Virus record (IMG/VR): IMGVR_UViG_3300021962_000555
Coordinates: 1 to 26,219 of that record
Direction: 5' to 3' (one strand)
DNA from: a virus
DNA length: 26,219 bases
The position numbers and the translations under genes are program-made. This document shows positions 8,352-19,100 of this stretch, one piece after another. The notes beneath the pieces are model-generated. The model saw only the letters and a list, made by a program, of their open reading frames with translations, was not told where the DNA came from and made no database searches. The first letter of the stretch is position 1. The number at the start of each line of letters is the position of its first letter.

Positions 8352-9734
8352 ATGGCAAAGCAAAACATAAATGTAGGTGTATCAGCCAACGATGGAACAG
8401 GTGATACTCTAAGAGATGGTGCCATTAAGATTAATAACGTCATCAATGAGCTTTATGCTTATCTTGGTGATGATACGAATCTTCGCATCAATATCAATTC
8501 GCCGTCCACAAATCAAGTTCTAAAATGGGATGGTACTACCTTCACGGAAGGTCAACTTTCTATTGAAAATCTGACTAATGTTGATTTGTCAGGTATCACT
8601 AATGGTCAAGTTCTGAAATGGAATACTACCAGTAACAAATTCCAACCTGGGGATGATCTACAAAGCACTGGATCTGGTAGCGGTCTCAGCAACATTTCAA
8701 ACAATGGTAACGGGGACCTTGTTGTTAGTGCAGATATTCTCCCCAATAGCGATGTTACATATGATCTGGGTTCGCCTTCACTGAAGTTCCGCGATCTGTA
8801 TCTCTCAACCGCCACAATTTGGTTGGATGATACTGGACTTTCTACTGACGAAAATACTCAAGAACTCGTCCATAAAAAGAGAAATCTTCACCTTGTCCAG
8901 TCGATTAACACTGGATCTCAGCGTATAGTTGAATCAAAACTTTCTACAGAGAATGCTCTCGAAAAAGAGAAATTCCACAGTCGTTTCGGTTCTATGAAAC
9001 CTGGAACGAGAGTTGATGTCCGTGATGTCGGTGGCATTCTGATTCACTTGGATTTTGTTAGCTTTACTGAAGAGACTGGTCCTGCTCGTGGTTATGCAGT
9101 ATTTAATGCTGTTGGTCCTGGCGACCAATCACCAGAACTTAATGTAAATCTTCCTCTGGAAATTACTTCACACAATAGAGTTCTTTCTGAGGATGAAACT
9201 GGTAGCGTTCAGATTCAAGCAGATGATCTGACTTTTGGTGGTGGTCACAAACTGAAGATCGACGCTGAAGGTAATCTTCAAGTTGCCGTTGAAGGTGGTG
9301 AGTTTGAAGATGCTGATGGCGGTTTCCGTAGAGAGCAGAGCAACGCACCTGAGGGATCAACAGTCATCAAGGGTCAGAATGGCGTATCTACTTACGCTCC
9401 ATCCCCCGCATTGTTCTACAGGATGACTCCTGTCGGTTCTAACGCATATCTGATGTATGGTCCTGGTCTACCTGCAGAGGGCGCTCAGAACCCCTCTCTG
9501 GTCCTTTACAGAGGGTTTACATACATCTTTATCAACCTTGCTGGTGGTGCACATCCGTTTAGGATTCAATCAACCGCTGGTTTGGCTGGTACAAGATATA
9601 CAACTGGTATAACTCCCCCGACTGGCGGTGAGTTTGGTGCTCAGCACTTCACCGTTCCCCACGATGCGCCCGACACTCTGTATTACCAGTGCACTATTCA
9701 CGCTGCAATGAATGGCACTTTTACGATTCGTTGA
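8352..9734 (+). CDS. Fibre-like structural protein with C-terminal cupredoxin-like domain
   Basis: The 460-residue protein opens with NINVGVSANDGTGDTLRDGA and a KINNVINELYAYLGD helix, an N-terminal motif common in marine phage tail and fibre proteins. Then come two GQVLKW repeats (about 55-100) and a YDLGSPSLKFRDLYLS motif typical of phage fibre modules. The middle (about 170-310) is unassigned. The last 85 residues form a cupredoxin-like beta-sandwich: LVLYRGFTYIFINLAGGAHPFRI, a TTGITPP segment, then APDTLYYQCTIHAAMNG. His401, Cys447, His450 and Met453 fall where type 1 copper ligands belong, and the C-x2-H-x2-M loop equals that of amicyanin. Copper binding is inferred, not shown. The gene starts 27 bases after the previous stop and ends in tandem stops TGA TAA, directly followed by the next ATG. 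Confidence 0.85.
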   Translation: MAKQNINVGVSANDGTGDTLRDGAIKINNVINELYAYLGDDTNLRININSPSTNQVLKWDGTTFTEGQLSIENLTNVDLSGITNGQVLKWNTTSNKFQPGDDLQSTGSGSGLSNISNNGNGDLVVSADILPNSDVTYDLGSPSLKFRDLYLSTATIWLDDTGLSTDENTQELVHKKRNLHLVQSINTGSQRIVESKLSTENALEKEKFHSRFGSMKPGTRVDVRDVGGILIHLDFVSFTEETGPARGYAVFNAVGPGDQSPELNVNLPLEITSHNRVLSEDETGSVQIQADDLTFGGGHKLKIDAEGNLQVAVEGGEFEDADGGFRREQSNAPEGSTVIKGQNGVSTYAPSPALFYRMTPVGSNAYLMYGPGLPAEGAQNPSLVLYRGFTYIFINLAGGAHPFRIQSTAGLAGTRYTTGITPPTGGEFGAQHFTVPHDAPDTLYYQCTIHAAMNGTFTIR

Positions 9735-9737
9735 TAA

Positions 9738-11612
9738 ATGGCAAGAACAGTACCTGGAAGTGGCGCAGTAATCGAACCCGTATTTAATAGTACATACGGG
9801 GTTAGGGATGTTTATGTGATTGATGGTGGATCTGATTATTCCGAATTTGATCCACCAAGATTAAGAATTGGCAATTGTGGTACACCATTAAGAGAAGCGG
9901 TTTTAGAACCAATCATTCAGAATGGAAGAATTGCTGCTGTAAAAGTATTAGATCCTGGTGAAGGATATGATCCAGTAAGGATTGAAATCCAAACAGAAGG
10001 TTTTGGTTATGGAGCTAAAGCAAAACCCGTTCTTTGGGAGGAAGATCAGTTTTCTATTGAAGGCGATCTTCTAGTTCCTGCAGGAGCAATTCAATATGTT
10101 CAAATGTTGTCTAATGGTGACAATTATTTCAAAGATCCAACCTCTGTTGTAATTAAAGGTGGTGGTGGATCTGGTGCAGAACTTCGTGCAGTTAATGGTT
10201 TAGTTACGGGTCTTTCACTGGAAGCACCTGGATCAAACTATGAAACTGGCGATATTAATATTGTTATCGCTGGTGGCGGTGGACAGGGAGCATCTGGAGT
10301 CGCAGATGTTGATCCGTTTGGTATCATCAAAAATGTAAATATCACAAATCAAGGTGAATTTTTTGAGTCGCCTCCAGTAGTTCTACTTAATGGCGGTGGT
10401 GGTGGTGGTGCAAGAGCTGTCGCAAATGTCGTTCTTGGTTCTATCACATCCATTGACATATTGGATCCTGGTGGTGGATATTCAACTGCTCCACAAGTTA
10501 TTTTCACCAGAAATACCGACCTCATCAAAAAGAACAGAAATAGGCAAGCGTTTAACTCGTTTGTTTATGATGTAACAGGTCTTCTTAAAGATGTTGATAT
10601 TTCAGATCAAACAATATATGTTGAGACAACGGATCCGTATCCTGGATCTGGAAAAATTCTAATCGGAAGAGAAGTCATTCGGTATACTGGTAAAACAGGT
10701 ACATCCTTTACTGGTTGCGATCGAGGAATCAACTTCAGATATGACCAAAAAGTTATTCTGGATTCTTTGGCGGATAATCCCGTAACAGGACTTTCGGAAT
10801 ATGTCTTCAACGTTGGCGATCGTGTCGTTAGAACTAATGAAAGTTCAGGCAGCAAAATTGCTCGTGTCTACGATTGGAGACCAGAAGAACGAGGACTTTA
10901 TTTAACATTTGAAGTTGATGAACTGGCATTTATTGATGGTGGTAACTCAAATGTTACTACTCAGGTAATTGACTTCAGTGGTGGTATTTCAAGTTCAACT
11001 GCAACTGGTGTAGAACCCCACACTCTCATCGATAAGGTGGGATCAAGAATCTATCAATTGACATACCCAATTCAGTTGATACAGGATAAGGCATTTGAAG
11101 ATGATGATGAACTTCAGGGTGATGGTGATGGTATTCCTGATCTGATTAATACCAATACAGATTACGAAGGTGAAATTAACCTTGATGGTGGTATTGCATC
11201 ATCACTATATGGTATTGAAGAAACCCTTGGTGGTCAAAATACTACGCTATTCCAAATTGGTGATCAGATGTCTGATGCATCAATCCCAACAAAATCACCA
11301 ACAGTATCCATTGCTGGTGCTCTTGGTGATGGTGAATACCACGCAGCAACACTCCAATTTACATTCAGAACAATGCTGAATAATTACAACTTTAGTATTG
11401 GAGAAACTGTAAGAGGAACCGTTAGTTTGGTTGAAGCAGTTGTTGTATCTTGGGATCCAGTTACAAAAGTTCTTGTGTGTAATGACCCCACTCCAAACGC
11501 GGGTAATTACCTTTGGAACAAAAACGAAAATATCCTTGGCGTTGGCACAGGAGCTGAGGGCAGAATTTTGAGGATTGATTATCCATCTTTTATCAGAAAC
11601 GAGCCCGACTAA
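9738..11612 (+). CDS. Glycine-rich beta-repeat virion structural protein
   Basis: The protein has 624 residues. The N-terminal 260 residues are tandem beta repeats of the form GxGY..P.V.I.GGGG.GA.A.A.V, with Gly-rich turns encoded at about 10160, 10272 and 10392 (GGGGS, GGGGQ, GGGGGG). A middle domain (about 280-360) has GKILIGREVIRYTGKTGTSFTGCDRG, a small beta domain seen in marine phage structural proteins. Near residues 455-470 lies an acidic stretch with DGDGIPD, which resembles a calcium-binding thrombospondin-3 type loop. The C-terminus (about 550-620) carries the IGETVRG...VVSWDPVTKVL module shared with gp8. No enzyme motif was seen. The start codon directly follows the tandem stops of the previous gene, so translation is probably coupled. 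Position just upstream of gp8 suggests a baseplate-associated protein; the function is otherwise unknown. Confidence 0.82.
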   Translation: MARTVPGSGAVIEPVFNSTYGVRDVYVIDGGSDYSEFDPPRLRIGNCGTPLREAVLEPIIQNGRIAAVKVLDPGEGYDPVRIEIQTEGFGYGAKAKPVLWEEDQFSIEGDLLVPAGAIQYVQMLSNGDNYFKDPTSVVIKGGGGSGAELRAVNGLVTGLSLEAPGSNYETGDINIVIAGGGGQGASGVADVDPFGIIKNVNITNQGEFFESPPVVLLNGGGGGGARAVANVVLGSITSIDILDPGGGYSTAPQVIFTRNTDLIKKNRNRQAFNSFVYDVTGLLKDVDISDQTIYVETTDPYPGSGKILIGREVIRYTGKTGTSFTGCDRGINFRYDQKVILDSLADNPVTGLSEYVFNVGDRVVRTNESSGSKIARVYDWRPEERGLYLTFEVDELAFIDGGNSNVTTQVIDFSGGISSSTATGVEPHTLIDKVGSRIYQLTYPIQLIQDKAFEDDDELQGDGDGIPDLINTNTDYEGEINLDGGIASSLYGIEETLGGQNTTLFQIGDQMSDASIPTKSPTVSIAGALGDGEYHAATLQFTFRTMLNNYNFSIGETVRGTVSLVEAVVVSWDPVTKVLVCNDPTPNAGNYLWNKNENILGVGTGAEGRILRIDYPSFIRNEPD

Positions 11613-11618
11613 ACCTAG

Positions 11619-11626
11619 TATAAATA
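11619..11626 (+). promoter_or_regulatory. T4-type late promoter box (TATAAATA) for the gp8 homologue
   Basis: An exact match to the T4 late promoter consensus lies in the 36-base gap before gene 8, 22 bases upstream of its ATG. A Shine-Dalgarno-like AAGGAAGG follows at 11628-11635, rather far (13 bases) from the start. In T4-like phages such boxes are read by host RNA polymerase carrying the phage sigma-like gp55 and gp33, coupled to the gp45 clamp. Confidence 0.65.
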
Positions 11627-11648
11627 AAAGGAAGGTAGAAACTGTCCA

Positions 11649-13184
11649 ATGGCACTACTTACAGACCAATTCAGAATTTTTACAGCGGAAAAGTTTATCA
11701 AGTCACTTGAAGGTCCAGACAAGACCGAGAGTGATATTTCTGCAGGCGCAAATCGTGATCGCTTGTATGTGTTCATTGGTAGACCGCAAGAATGGGATAA
11801 TGAAAATAATCCCCCAACTCCGATTGATTCATTTCAAGATTTTTCGGATGCTTACGACGATATGATTTCAATGAAGCGCATTCTTGCGAATGACGCTGTT
11901 CAAGTTATTCGTCGCATTGATTGGATTCCTCCTGAGCAAACTACAGGTGGTTTGGGTTATGTGTACGATATGTATCGTCACGATTACTCATCTTCCAAGA
12001 CCGCATCTTCTGGTGCTACTAAACTGTATGATGCAGACTTCTATGTGGTGAATTCATCATACCAAGTTTATAAGTGCATCTACAACGGCACTTCACCTTC
12101 CGATCCCAACGGTAAACCTTCAACCATCGAACCTACAGGTACTTCAACATCGATCATCACAACTGCTGATGGTTATCGTTGGAAGTATATGTACACCATC
12201 CCTGTGGGTCAGGTGTTGAAGTTCTTCTCGGCAGACTATATGCCCGTTCTGATCGATACCGCTGTTCAGTCTGATGCTGTTGGCGGTGAGATTGATACCG
12301 TAGTTATCCAGTCTTCTGGTTCTGGTTATAACAACGGAACTTATGAAAACGTTTCCGTTAAAGGTGATGGTACTGGCGGTCGTATCTCCATCGTGGTTGA
12401 TGGTGGTAAGATCGTTTCTGCTACTGTGACTTCTGGTGGTTCCAACTACTCCTTCGGTAAAGTGATTATCGATGAAGTCAATGGTATCGGTGCTGGTACA
12501 GGTACTGGTGGTGCTATTGACGTAATCATTCCCCCTAAAGGTGGTCACGGATCAACCCCCCAAATTGAACTTGGTGGTTTCCGTGTAATGATTAATACCA
12601 AGTTTACATATTCTGAAGGTTCTGGAGACTTCCCAACCGATAACGACTATCGTCGTATTGGTCTGGTGCTGAATCCCCTTAAGTTTGGTACGGAAGAACT
12701 TGCAGATGCGATTACTATTTCTGCATCTAATGCTGTAATTTTCCCCCCTGATTTCACAGGTTCGTTTAACACTGACGAAATCATCACCCAAACTAGAACT
12801 GTTGGTGGTCAACAGGTAACTGCTCGTGGACGAGTAGTTTCTTGGAATTCTGTAACTAAAGTTTTGAAATACTATCAAAATAGAATTGATGGTATTTTCC
12901 CAGAGATTACGGGCAACAAAGTTGAATTCTCTGGTGGTAATACAATTGTTGGTTCTGGATCTGGTACTTCAGTAGATCCCGATATCAACTTCCCTGTTGT
13001 TCCTGGTGAAGCTACTCGTGTTATTAACAACACAGAGTACGATCTTGGTATGTCATTCACTTCAGGTTACGCCAAACCAGAAGTGAAAAAGGACTCTGGT
13101 AAAGTTATCTACATAGATAATAGGAGAGCGATCTCCCGTGCTGGCGACCAAATTGAAGACATTAAGATCGTAGTAGAGTTCTAA
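11649..13184 (+). CDS. gp8: Baseplate wedge subunit, T4 gp8 homologue (enlarged)
   Basis: Gp8 is a structural subunit of the six wedges of the T4 baseplate. The N-terminus (RIFTAEKFIKSL, then VFIGRPQEWD and FQDFSDAYDDMISMKRIL) matches the T4 pattern of SKFRTEKML, ITFGRSEPW and a following helix. TADGYRWKYMYTIPVGQVLK...ADYMPV (about residues 172-200) matches T4 PGDGYVWEYLFEIP...NEYIVV. RRIGLVLNPL (about 335) matches QISIITNPL, and the last 28 residues (GKVIYIDNRRAI...DQIEDIKIVVEF) match GEMIYMENRPPI...DQTEEINILFTF. At 511 residues it is much longer than T4 gp8 (334). The extra length is a GxGY/Gly-rich beta insert (about 215-300) and a module with ARGRVVSWNSVTKVL (about 390-400) shared with the upstream protein. 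It is followed two bases later by the next ATG. Confidence 0.85.
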   Translation: MALLTDQFRIFTAEKFIKSLEGPDKTESDISAGANRDRLYVFIGRPQEWDNENNPPTPIDSFQDFSDAYDDMISMKRILANDAVQVIRRIDWIPPEQTTGGLGYVYDMYRHDYSSSKTASSGATKLYDADFYVVNSSYQVYKCIYNGTSPSDPNGKPSTIEPTGTSTSIITTADGYRWKYMYTIPVGQVLKFFSADYMPVLIDTAVQSDAVGGEIDTVVIQSSGSGYNNGTYENVSVKGDGTGGRISIVVDGGKIVSATVTSGGSNYSFGKVIIDEVNGIGAGTGTGGAIDVIIPPKGGHGSTPQIELGGFRVMINTKFTYSEGSGDFPTDNDYRRIGLVLNPLKFGTEELADAITISASNAVIFPPDFTGSFNTDEIITQTRTVGGQQVTARGRVVSWNSVTKVLKYYQNRIDGIFPEITGNKVEFSGGNTIVGSGSGTSVDPDINFPVVPGEATRVINNTEYDLGMSFTSGYAKPEVKKDSGKVIYIDNRRAISRAGDQIEDIKIVVEF

Positions 13185-13186
13185 AA

Positions 13187-16100
13187 ATGCCCCAGAATAC
13201 CAACCTGAATATTTCTCCTTATTTTGACGATTTCAATAAGGATAATAACTTCTACAAGGTTCTTTATCGTCCTGGGTATCCTATTCAGGCGAGAGAACTT
13301 ACTACAATGCAGTCCCTTCTCCAAAACCAATTGGAGTCTATGGGATCTCATATGTTTAAGGATGGCGCAATGGTCATCCCTGGACAGGTTGGTTACGATT
13401 TAGATGCTAAGGCAATTATTCTACAAGAGAGTTTTCTCGGTACAAACGTAGAACTCTATCGTGAGCAGTTAACTGGTGCTTTGATTACTGGTCTAACAAC
13501 TGGTATTCAAGCAAAGGTTTTGTTCTCAATTTCTTCTGCAGAATCTGAGCGTGGATACATTACGATGTATCTCAAGTACATCACTTCTGGTGGAGAAGAC
13601 AGTGATACTAATGAATTTGTTCCAAATGAACAATTGGTTTGTGACAGAGAACTGACCTTTGGTAGCACACTGGTCGAAATCGGTACACCTTTTGCTCAAC
13701 TTCTTCCCACATCCGCAACTGCAATTGGTTCCACAGCCACAGTTGCTAATGGCGTATACTTTATTCGTGGTTATTTCGTCGATGTAGAAGAGCAAACCAT
13801 TATCCTTGATCAGTATTCAAATAATCCTTCATATAGAATTGGTCTGGAAATTTTTGAATCTATTGTTACCCCAGAAGATGACCCAGGGCTGAATGATAAT
13901 GCAACAGGTACATCAAACTATTCTGCTCCTGGTGCACACAGATTTAGAATTCGTTGTCAACTGACAAAGAAAGTAATCGATGATGATACCGATAAGAACT
14001 TCATCGAACTGCTGAGAATCAATCAATCTCAAGTAGAGAATTTTGTAGATAGAACTGTATATAACGAACTTGCTAAAGAACTTGCTCGTCGTACATACGA
14101 TGAGTCTGGTGACTATACTGTTAGAGACTTCGATATTCGTGTAAGAGAGCACCAGAATGATGGATCTAATGGTGGTGTGTATCTTCCTGGAGAGAAATCT
14201 AGAGAAGGTGTAATCTCGGCATCTTCATATTATGCTACGGAAATTTCTCCTGGTAAGGCATATGTTAGAGGATATGAAATCGAAACGCTTACACCAACGT
14301 TCCTTGATTTAGATAAACCAAGAACAACTAAGGCACTTCAGAACTCAATTATTCCGTTTGAACTCGGCAATTATATGCTGATGAATAACGTCAAGGGTTC
14401 ACCAATTGTTAATGGTAATGGTATTAACTCCAACTACCAAGTTTTAGAATTTCGTGATGTAAAACCGAATGGGGTGCTTACCGCATCTGGTCAGGTTATT
14501 GCTTATGCAAGATGTGCGGCATATGAGCATCACAGTGGATCAGTCGTAACATCAGCAGCTACTCAGTGGAAAACCTATCTTTTCGATATTCAACCACTGA
14601 CACTGTTTGAGATGGATACATCAGTCAGTGCTGGGCAAGGCACGGTTATTCGTGGAAGAACCTCCAGAGCAAAGGCATTTATTTCATCAGATATTTCAAA
14701 CGCATCGACGTTTACAGTCTATCAAGTTTACGGCACATTCCGTACTGGCGAAGTTATTGAAAGAGATGGTGTAGAGATTGGTACTCTTGATAACTATTTT
14801 ACTTGGCAGTTGACTGATGCTAAAGGTGTAACTGGTAGAGATCCAGATACCAATAGTATCATTTTTGCTGGAGATCTTATTCTTGATAGCGAACGTGTAA
14901 TTATCGGCACAAACTTCAATGTTAATAGTGGAACCCTGACAGGAACCAAATCGAACTTCACCTTGGATCTTCGTCCTGGCGATATTCTCACGAGTGATGG
15001 TACTGACACATACACGATCAATAGAATCACAACTCCTGGTGGAACAATTACTGGAGCTGTAACAAGTGCAACTGTCGCAAACGGCGTATCTTCTGGAATG
15101 TCTAATGGTGATTATGCATTCCTCGTTCGTCTTAGAGCACAAGTTTATGATAAAGAGACTGCCGATCTTTTGATCGAAATGCCTAAAGAATCCATCAACC
15201 AGATTTCTGACGAATCTGTGATTGTTGCACGTTCTTTTGATGATATTACTGTTACTGGTGCGAACGACTTTACAATTTCATTGCCTGCAGATGAGCAATT
15301 CTTGGCATATGATGATGATCATTATTGCTTGGTGTCACTAGCACCCACAGCTGGCACTGTTCTTGATATCGAACCGAATCTGACATTTAATACAACTGGT
15401 ACTCCCAGAACTTCCTTAACAGTTTCAAATCTTGCTGGAGTTACTTCAGTTCGATTAATTGCGTCAGTCTCCAAAAACCAAGCAGAAAAGAAACTGAAGA
15501 ATGCTACTGTGATGGAAGTATTGAAGGTCGAAAGAACTTCAATTTCTTCAGATGCTCCCAAGTATGGTCTTTCATATGGTTCTTTGTATGGAACTCGTAT
15601 CGAAGATGACGAAATTTCGATGGGTTCATCTGATGTATACAAGATTCACGCGGTATACGAATCTACAGATGACAGTTCCGCAGTGATACCTTATTGCATT
15701 ATGCAAGATGCGACCATCTTCAAGAAAGGTACTATCATTGAAGGACTGACCTCCAAGGCAAAAGCAAGAGTTGTAAACTTTAACCCAGTCTCGTATGTTT
15801 GCCATTTCGTATATGAGAACGATGCGTTCTTTATTCTTGGAGAAACTCTTCGTGGTTTCGATGCAAATGATCAGGTAATTACTGGTATCATCAATGATGC
15901 GGATAATTCCATCAATAACGGAAGCAAAAATGTTACCGATTCGTTCTTCTTGGATACAAACCAGAAAGGACACTACTATGACATCTCTAAACTTGTTCGT
16001 TATGCAAGTTTTACAAAACCACTTCGTAAACTAAAAATTGTTTTTGATAGATTTGTTCACGAAGCAACTGGTGACTATTTTGCTTCAGAATCATACGTTG

Positions 16101-19100
16101 GTATCGATTACGACGATATTCCGTCATTCACAGAGAACAACGTAACAAAACAGCTTAGAGATGTTCTAGATTTTAGACCTGGAGTAACTCCCGTTCTTTC
16201 TGGTTCTGGTACGGTAGGATCCCCCTATTTTGTTAATTGCGCATCCCTCGATTTCAAGGATCGTAGTTTCACTTCTGGTGGTGTTTCAAACAATGCTACT
16301 GTGATCGACATTCCCAAACCAGAATCGGATTTTAGATGCGATTACGATTTTTATCTTGGTAGAGTTGATAAACTCTTCCTCACGGATCAATCCAAGTTTA
16401 AGATTATCAAGGGTATTCCTGGAGAACAATCTGAAATTCCAGCAAACATCGATAATGCAATGCTGCTGGCAACTATGTTCCATAAACCTTATGGATACTC
16501 ATATAAAGATGTGAGAATTGTTCGTGAGAACAATAGAAGATTTACGATGCGTGATATTGGTGCAATTGAAAAACGTGTTGACATTTTGGAATATTACACT
16601 TCACTGAACCTTCTCGAACTCGAAACATCATCACTACCGATCAAAGATGCCGATGGTTTCGATAAGTTCAAGAATGGATTCTTGGTCGATAACTTCACAT
16701 CTTTCGATTCTGCGGCTACAACACACGAAGATTTTGCTTGTTCTATTGATTTTAAAGAAGGCAATCTTCGTCCATCACACTACACTACTAACGTATCTTT
16801 ACAATTCTCCGAAAACAATTCATCTAATATCACAGTTCACGAATCGGGTGTCATCACACTGCCATACAATGAAGTCAAATTCATTATACAACCGTATGCA
16901 TCTCGTGTAGAGAATGTTAACCCGTTCAACGTATTTGCATATATTGGTCGTCTTGATCTATACCCGTCTTCAGATGACTGGGTGGATTCACGTAGATCGC
17001 CAGATCAAGTTGTAAACATCGAAGGTGATTTTAACTCAACCCTGCTGAGATTGGGTGCTGACTGGAATACTGGGTTTGCTCCTACTCAATGGAATTCTTG
17101 GAGAACAAACTGGGCTGCATCATCAACATCTTCTAACACTCAGTTCCTTCGTGGTCCTGGTATTCGTCGAATTACCACAACTACAACATCAACCACATCT
17201 TCACAAAGCCGTAGTGGTTTGAGAACTCGTGTTGTTCCTAGAGTTGATCGCCAATCACTTGGTGATAGAACCATTGAACGTACTATTATTCCGTTCATCA
17301 GATCTAGAAATATTGCGTTCAGAGTACAACGTCTGAAACCCAACACAAGATTCTATGCATTTATCGATAACGTAGACATCAACTTCTACACTACACCAAA
17401 ACTTTTGGAAGTAATTAAGAATACAGTAGAAGATATTAGAACCAATGATACTCCCTTTGTTGTTGGTGAGACTGTTGTTGGTCAAACATCAGGTTGTAGA
17501 CTTCGTATTGTAGATGTCAATGATGGTTTCGATGACAATCTATCTCCATATGATAAATCAGATCTTCCCTCATCATATGCATCTACGACACCGTATCTGA
17601 ATATCGATACAAAGATTATGTCAGAAACAGTTGCTGGCACATATTATGGAAACGCACTTGAGGGTGAAATTCTTGTTGGTGCAACTTCTGGTGCTCGTGC
17701 TGTTGTAAAACCCAAGCGTTTGATCGCAGATACTAATGGCAATATGTCTGGTATTATCTGGATCCCCAATCCAGCAATTAATACCAATTTGAGATTTGCC
17801 ACAGGTACTCGTGTTATTCGTCTTACAACATCACCTTCAGATTCACGTACTCCTGGTGAAGTTGACTCTGCTGCTCAGCATAACTATATTGCGTCAGGTG
17901 TTCTTGAAACTAAGCAGCAAACAATTCTTGCCGTTAGAAATGCTGATGTTGTTAGAGATACGGTATTCCAAGATCGTATTGTCAACACCACAAGCACAAG
18001 CGTTCGTGACACTGGTTGGTATGATCCTCTTGCCCAGTCATTCCTGGTCGAATCTAAGGGTGGTGCATTCCTAACTGGATGTGAGTTGTATTTCAGAACT
18101 CGTGATGAGAGAATTCCTGTTTCGGTTCAGGTTCGTGAGATGGCGAATGGTTATCCAACCACCAAAGTTCTCGCATTCTCCGATACAACACTGCTTCCTT
18201 CTCAGATCAATTTGTCCGAAAATGGTACTATTCCAACCAGATTCACTTTCCAATCACCAGTTTATGTTACTGAAAACAGAGAATACTGTCTGGTAGTTCT
18301 GTCAGACTCCAATGAATACAAACTCTGGATTTCCAGAATGGGTGAGGATGATGTAACTAGCGATAGAACCATCTCGGAGCAACCTTATGCTGGTGTTCTG
18401 TTCAAGTCACAGAACGCATCTACCTGGACTGCTGACCAGTATGAAGACCTCAAGTTCGTTCTGTATAAGGCAGAATTTACTCCAAATACAACAGGAACTG
18501 CTTGGTTCAATAATGCTGATCTTGCACTTGGTAATGGTGGTATTTCTCAGTTGAGAAATAATCCGATTATCACTACCAAACCACAAGTTAAGATTGTACT
18601 TTCAGATTCCACAGCGAACTATACTATCGGCGCAGAACTCACTCAAACTGATGTTTCTCCTGCTCCTTCCGCTGTCGTTCGTGAAATTGTTCAGGGTGTA
18701 CCAGGATCATCAAATGCATACCTGATTGTAGATGATCTTGTCGGATCTTTCCGTCAAGGCGTTCAATCTGGTAATACCTACATTTATAGAATCGTATCTT
18801 CAAGATCTCTGGCAACGATTACTTTGACTGGTGTTTCTGGAACCTTCCAAGTTGGAGAGTCAGTCACTAATGGCACTGGTGCATCAGCAGTCGTAACTTC
18901 TTGGACATCTGGTACTGGTGCACTTGAAGTTAAATCAGTTACTGGCACATTCTCGGATGGCGATCCAATTACACAGGTTGTCAATTCCGTAACTGTAGCA
19001 TCTGGTACTATTGGAACAAGTGGAGTTTCTCTCACTGGAGACGATATTAATGATTATCCTTCAGCACCAATCTCATACTTCAACAATGCAACTGAAGTAA

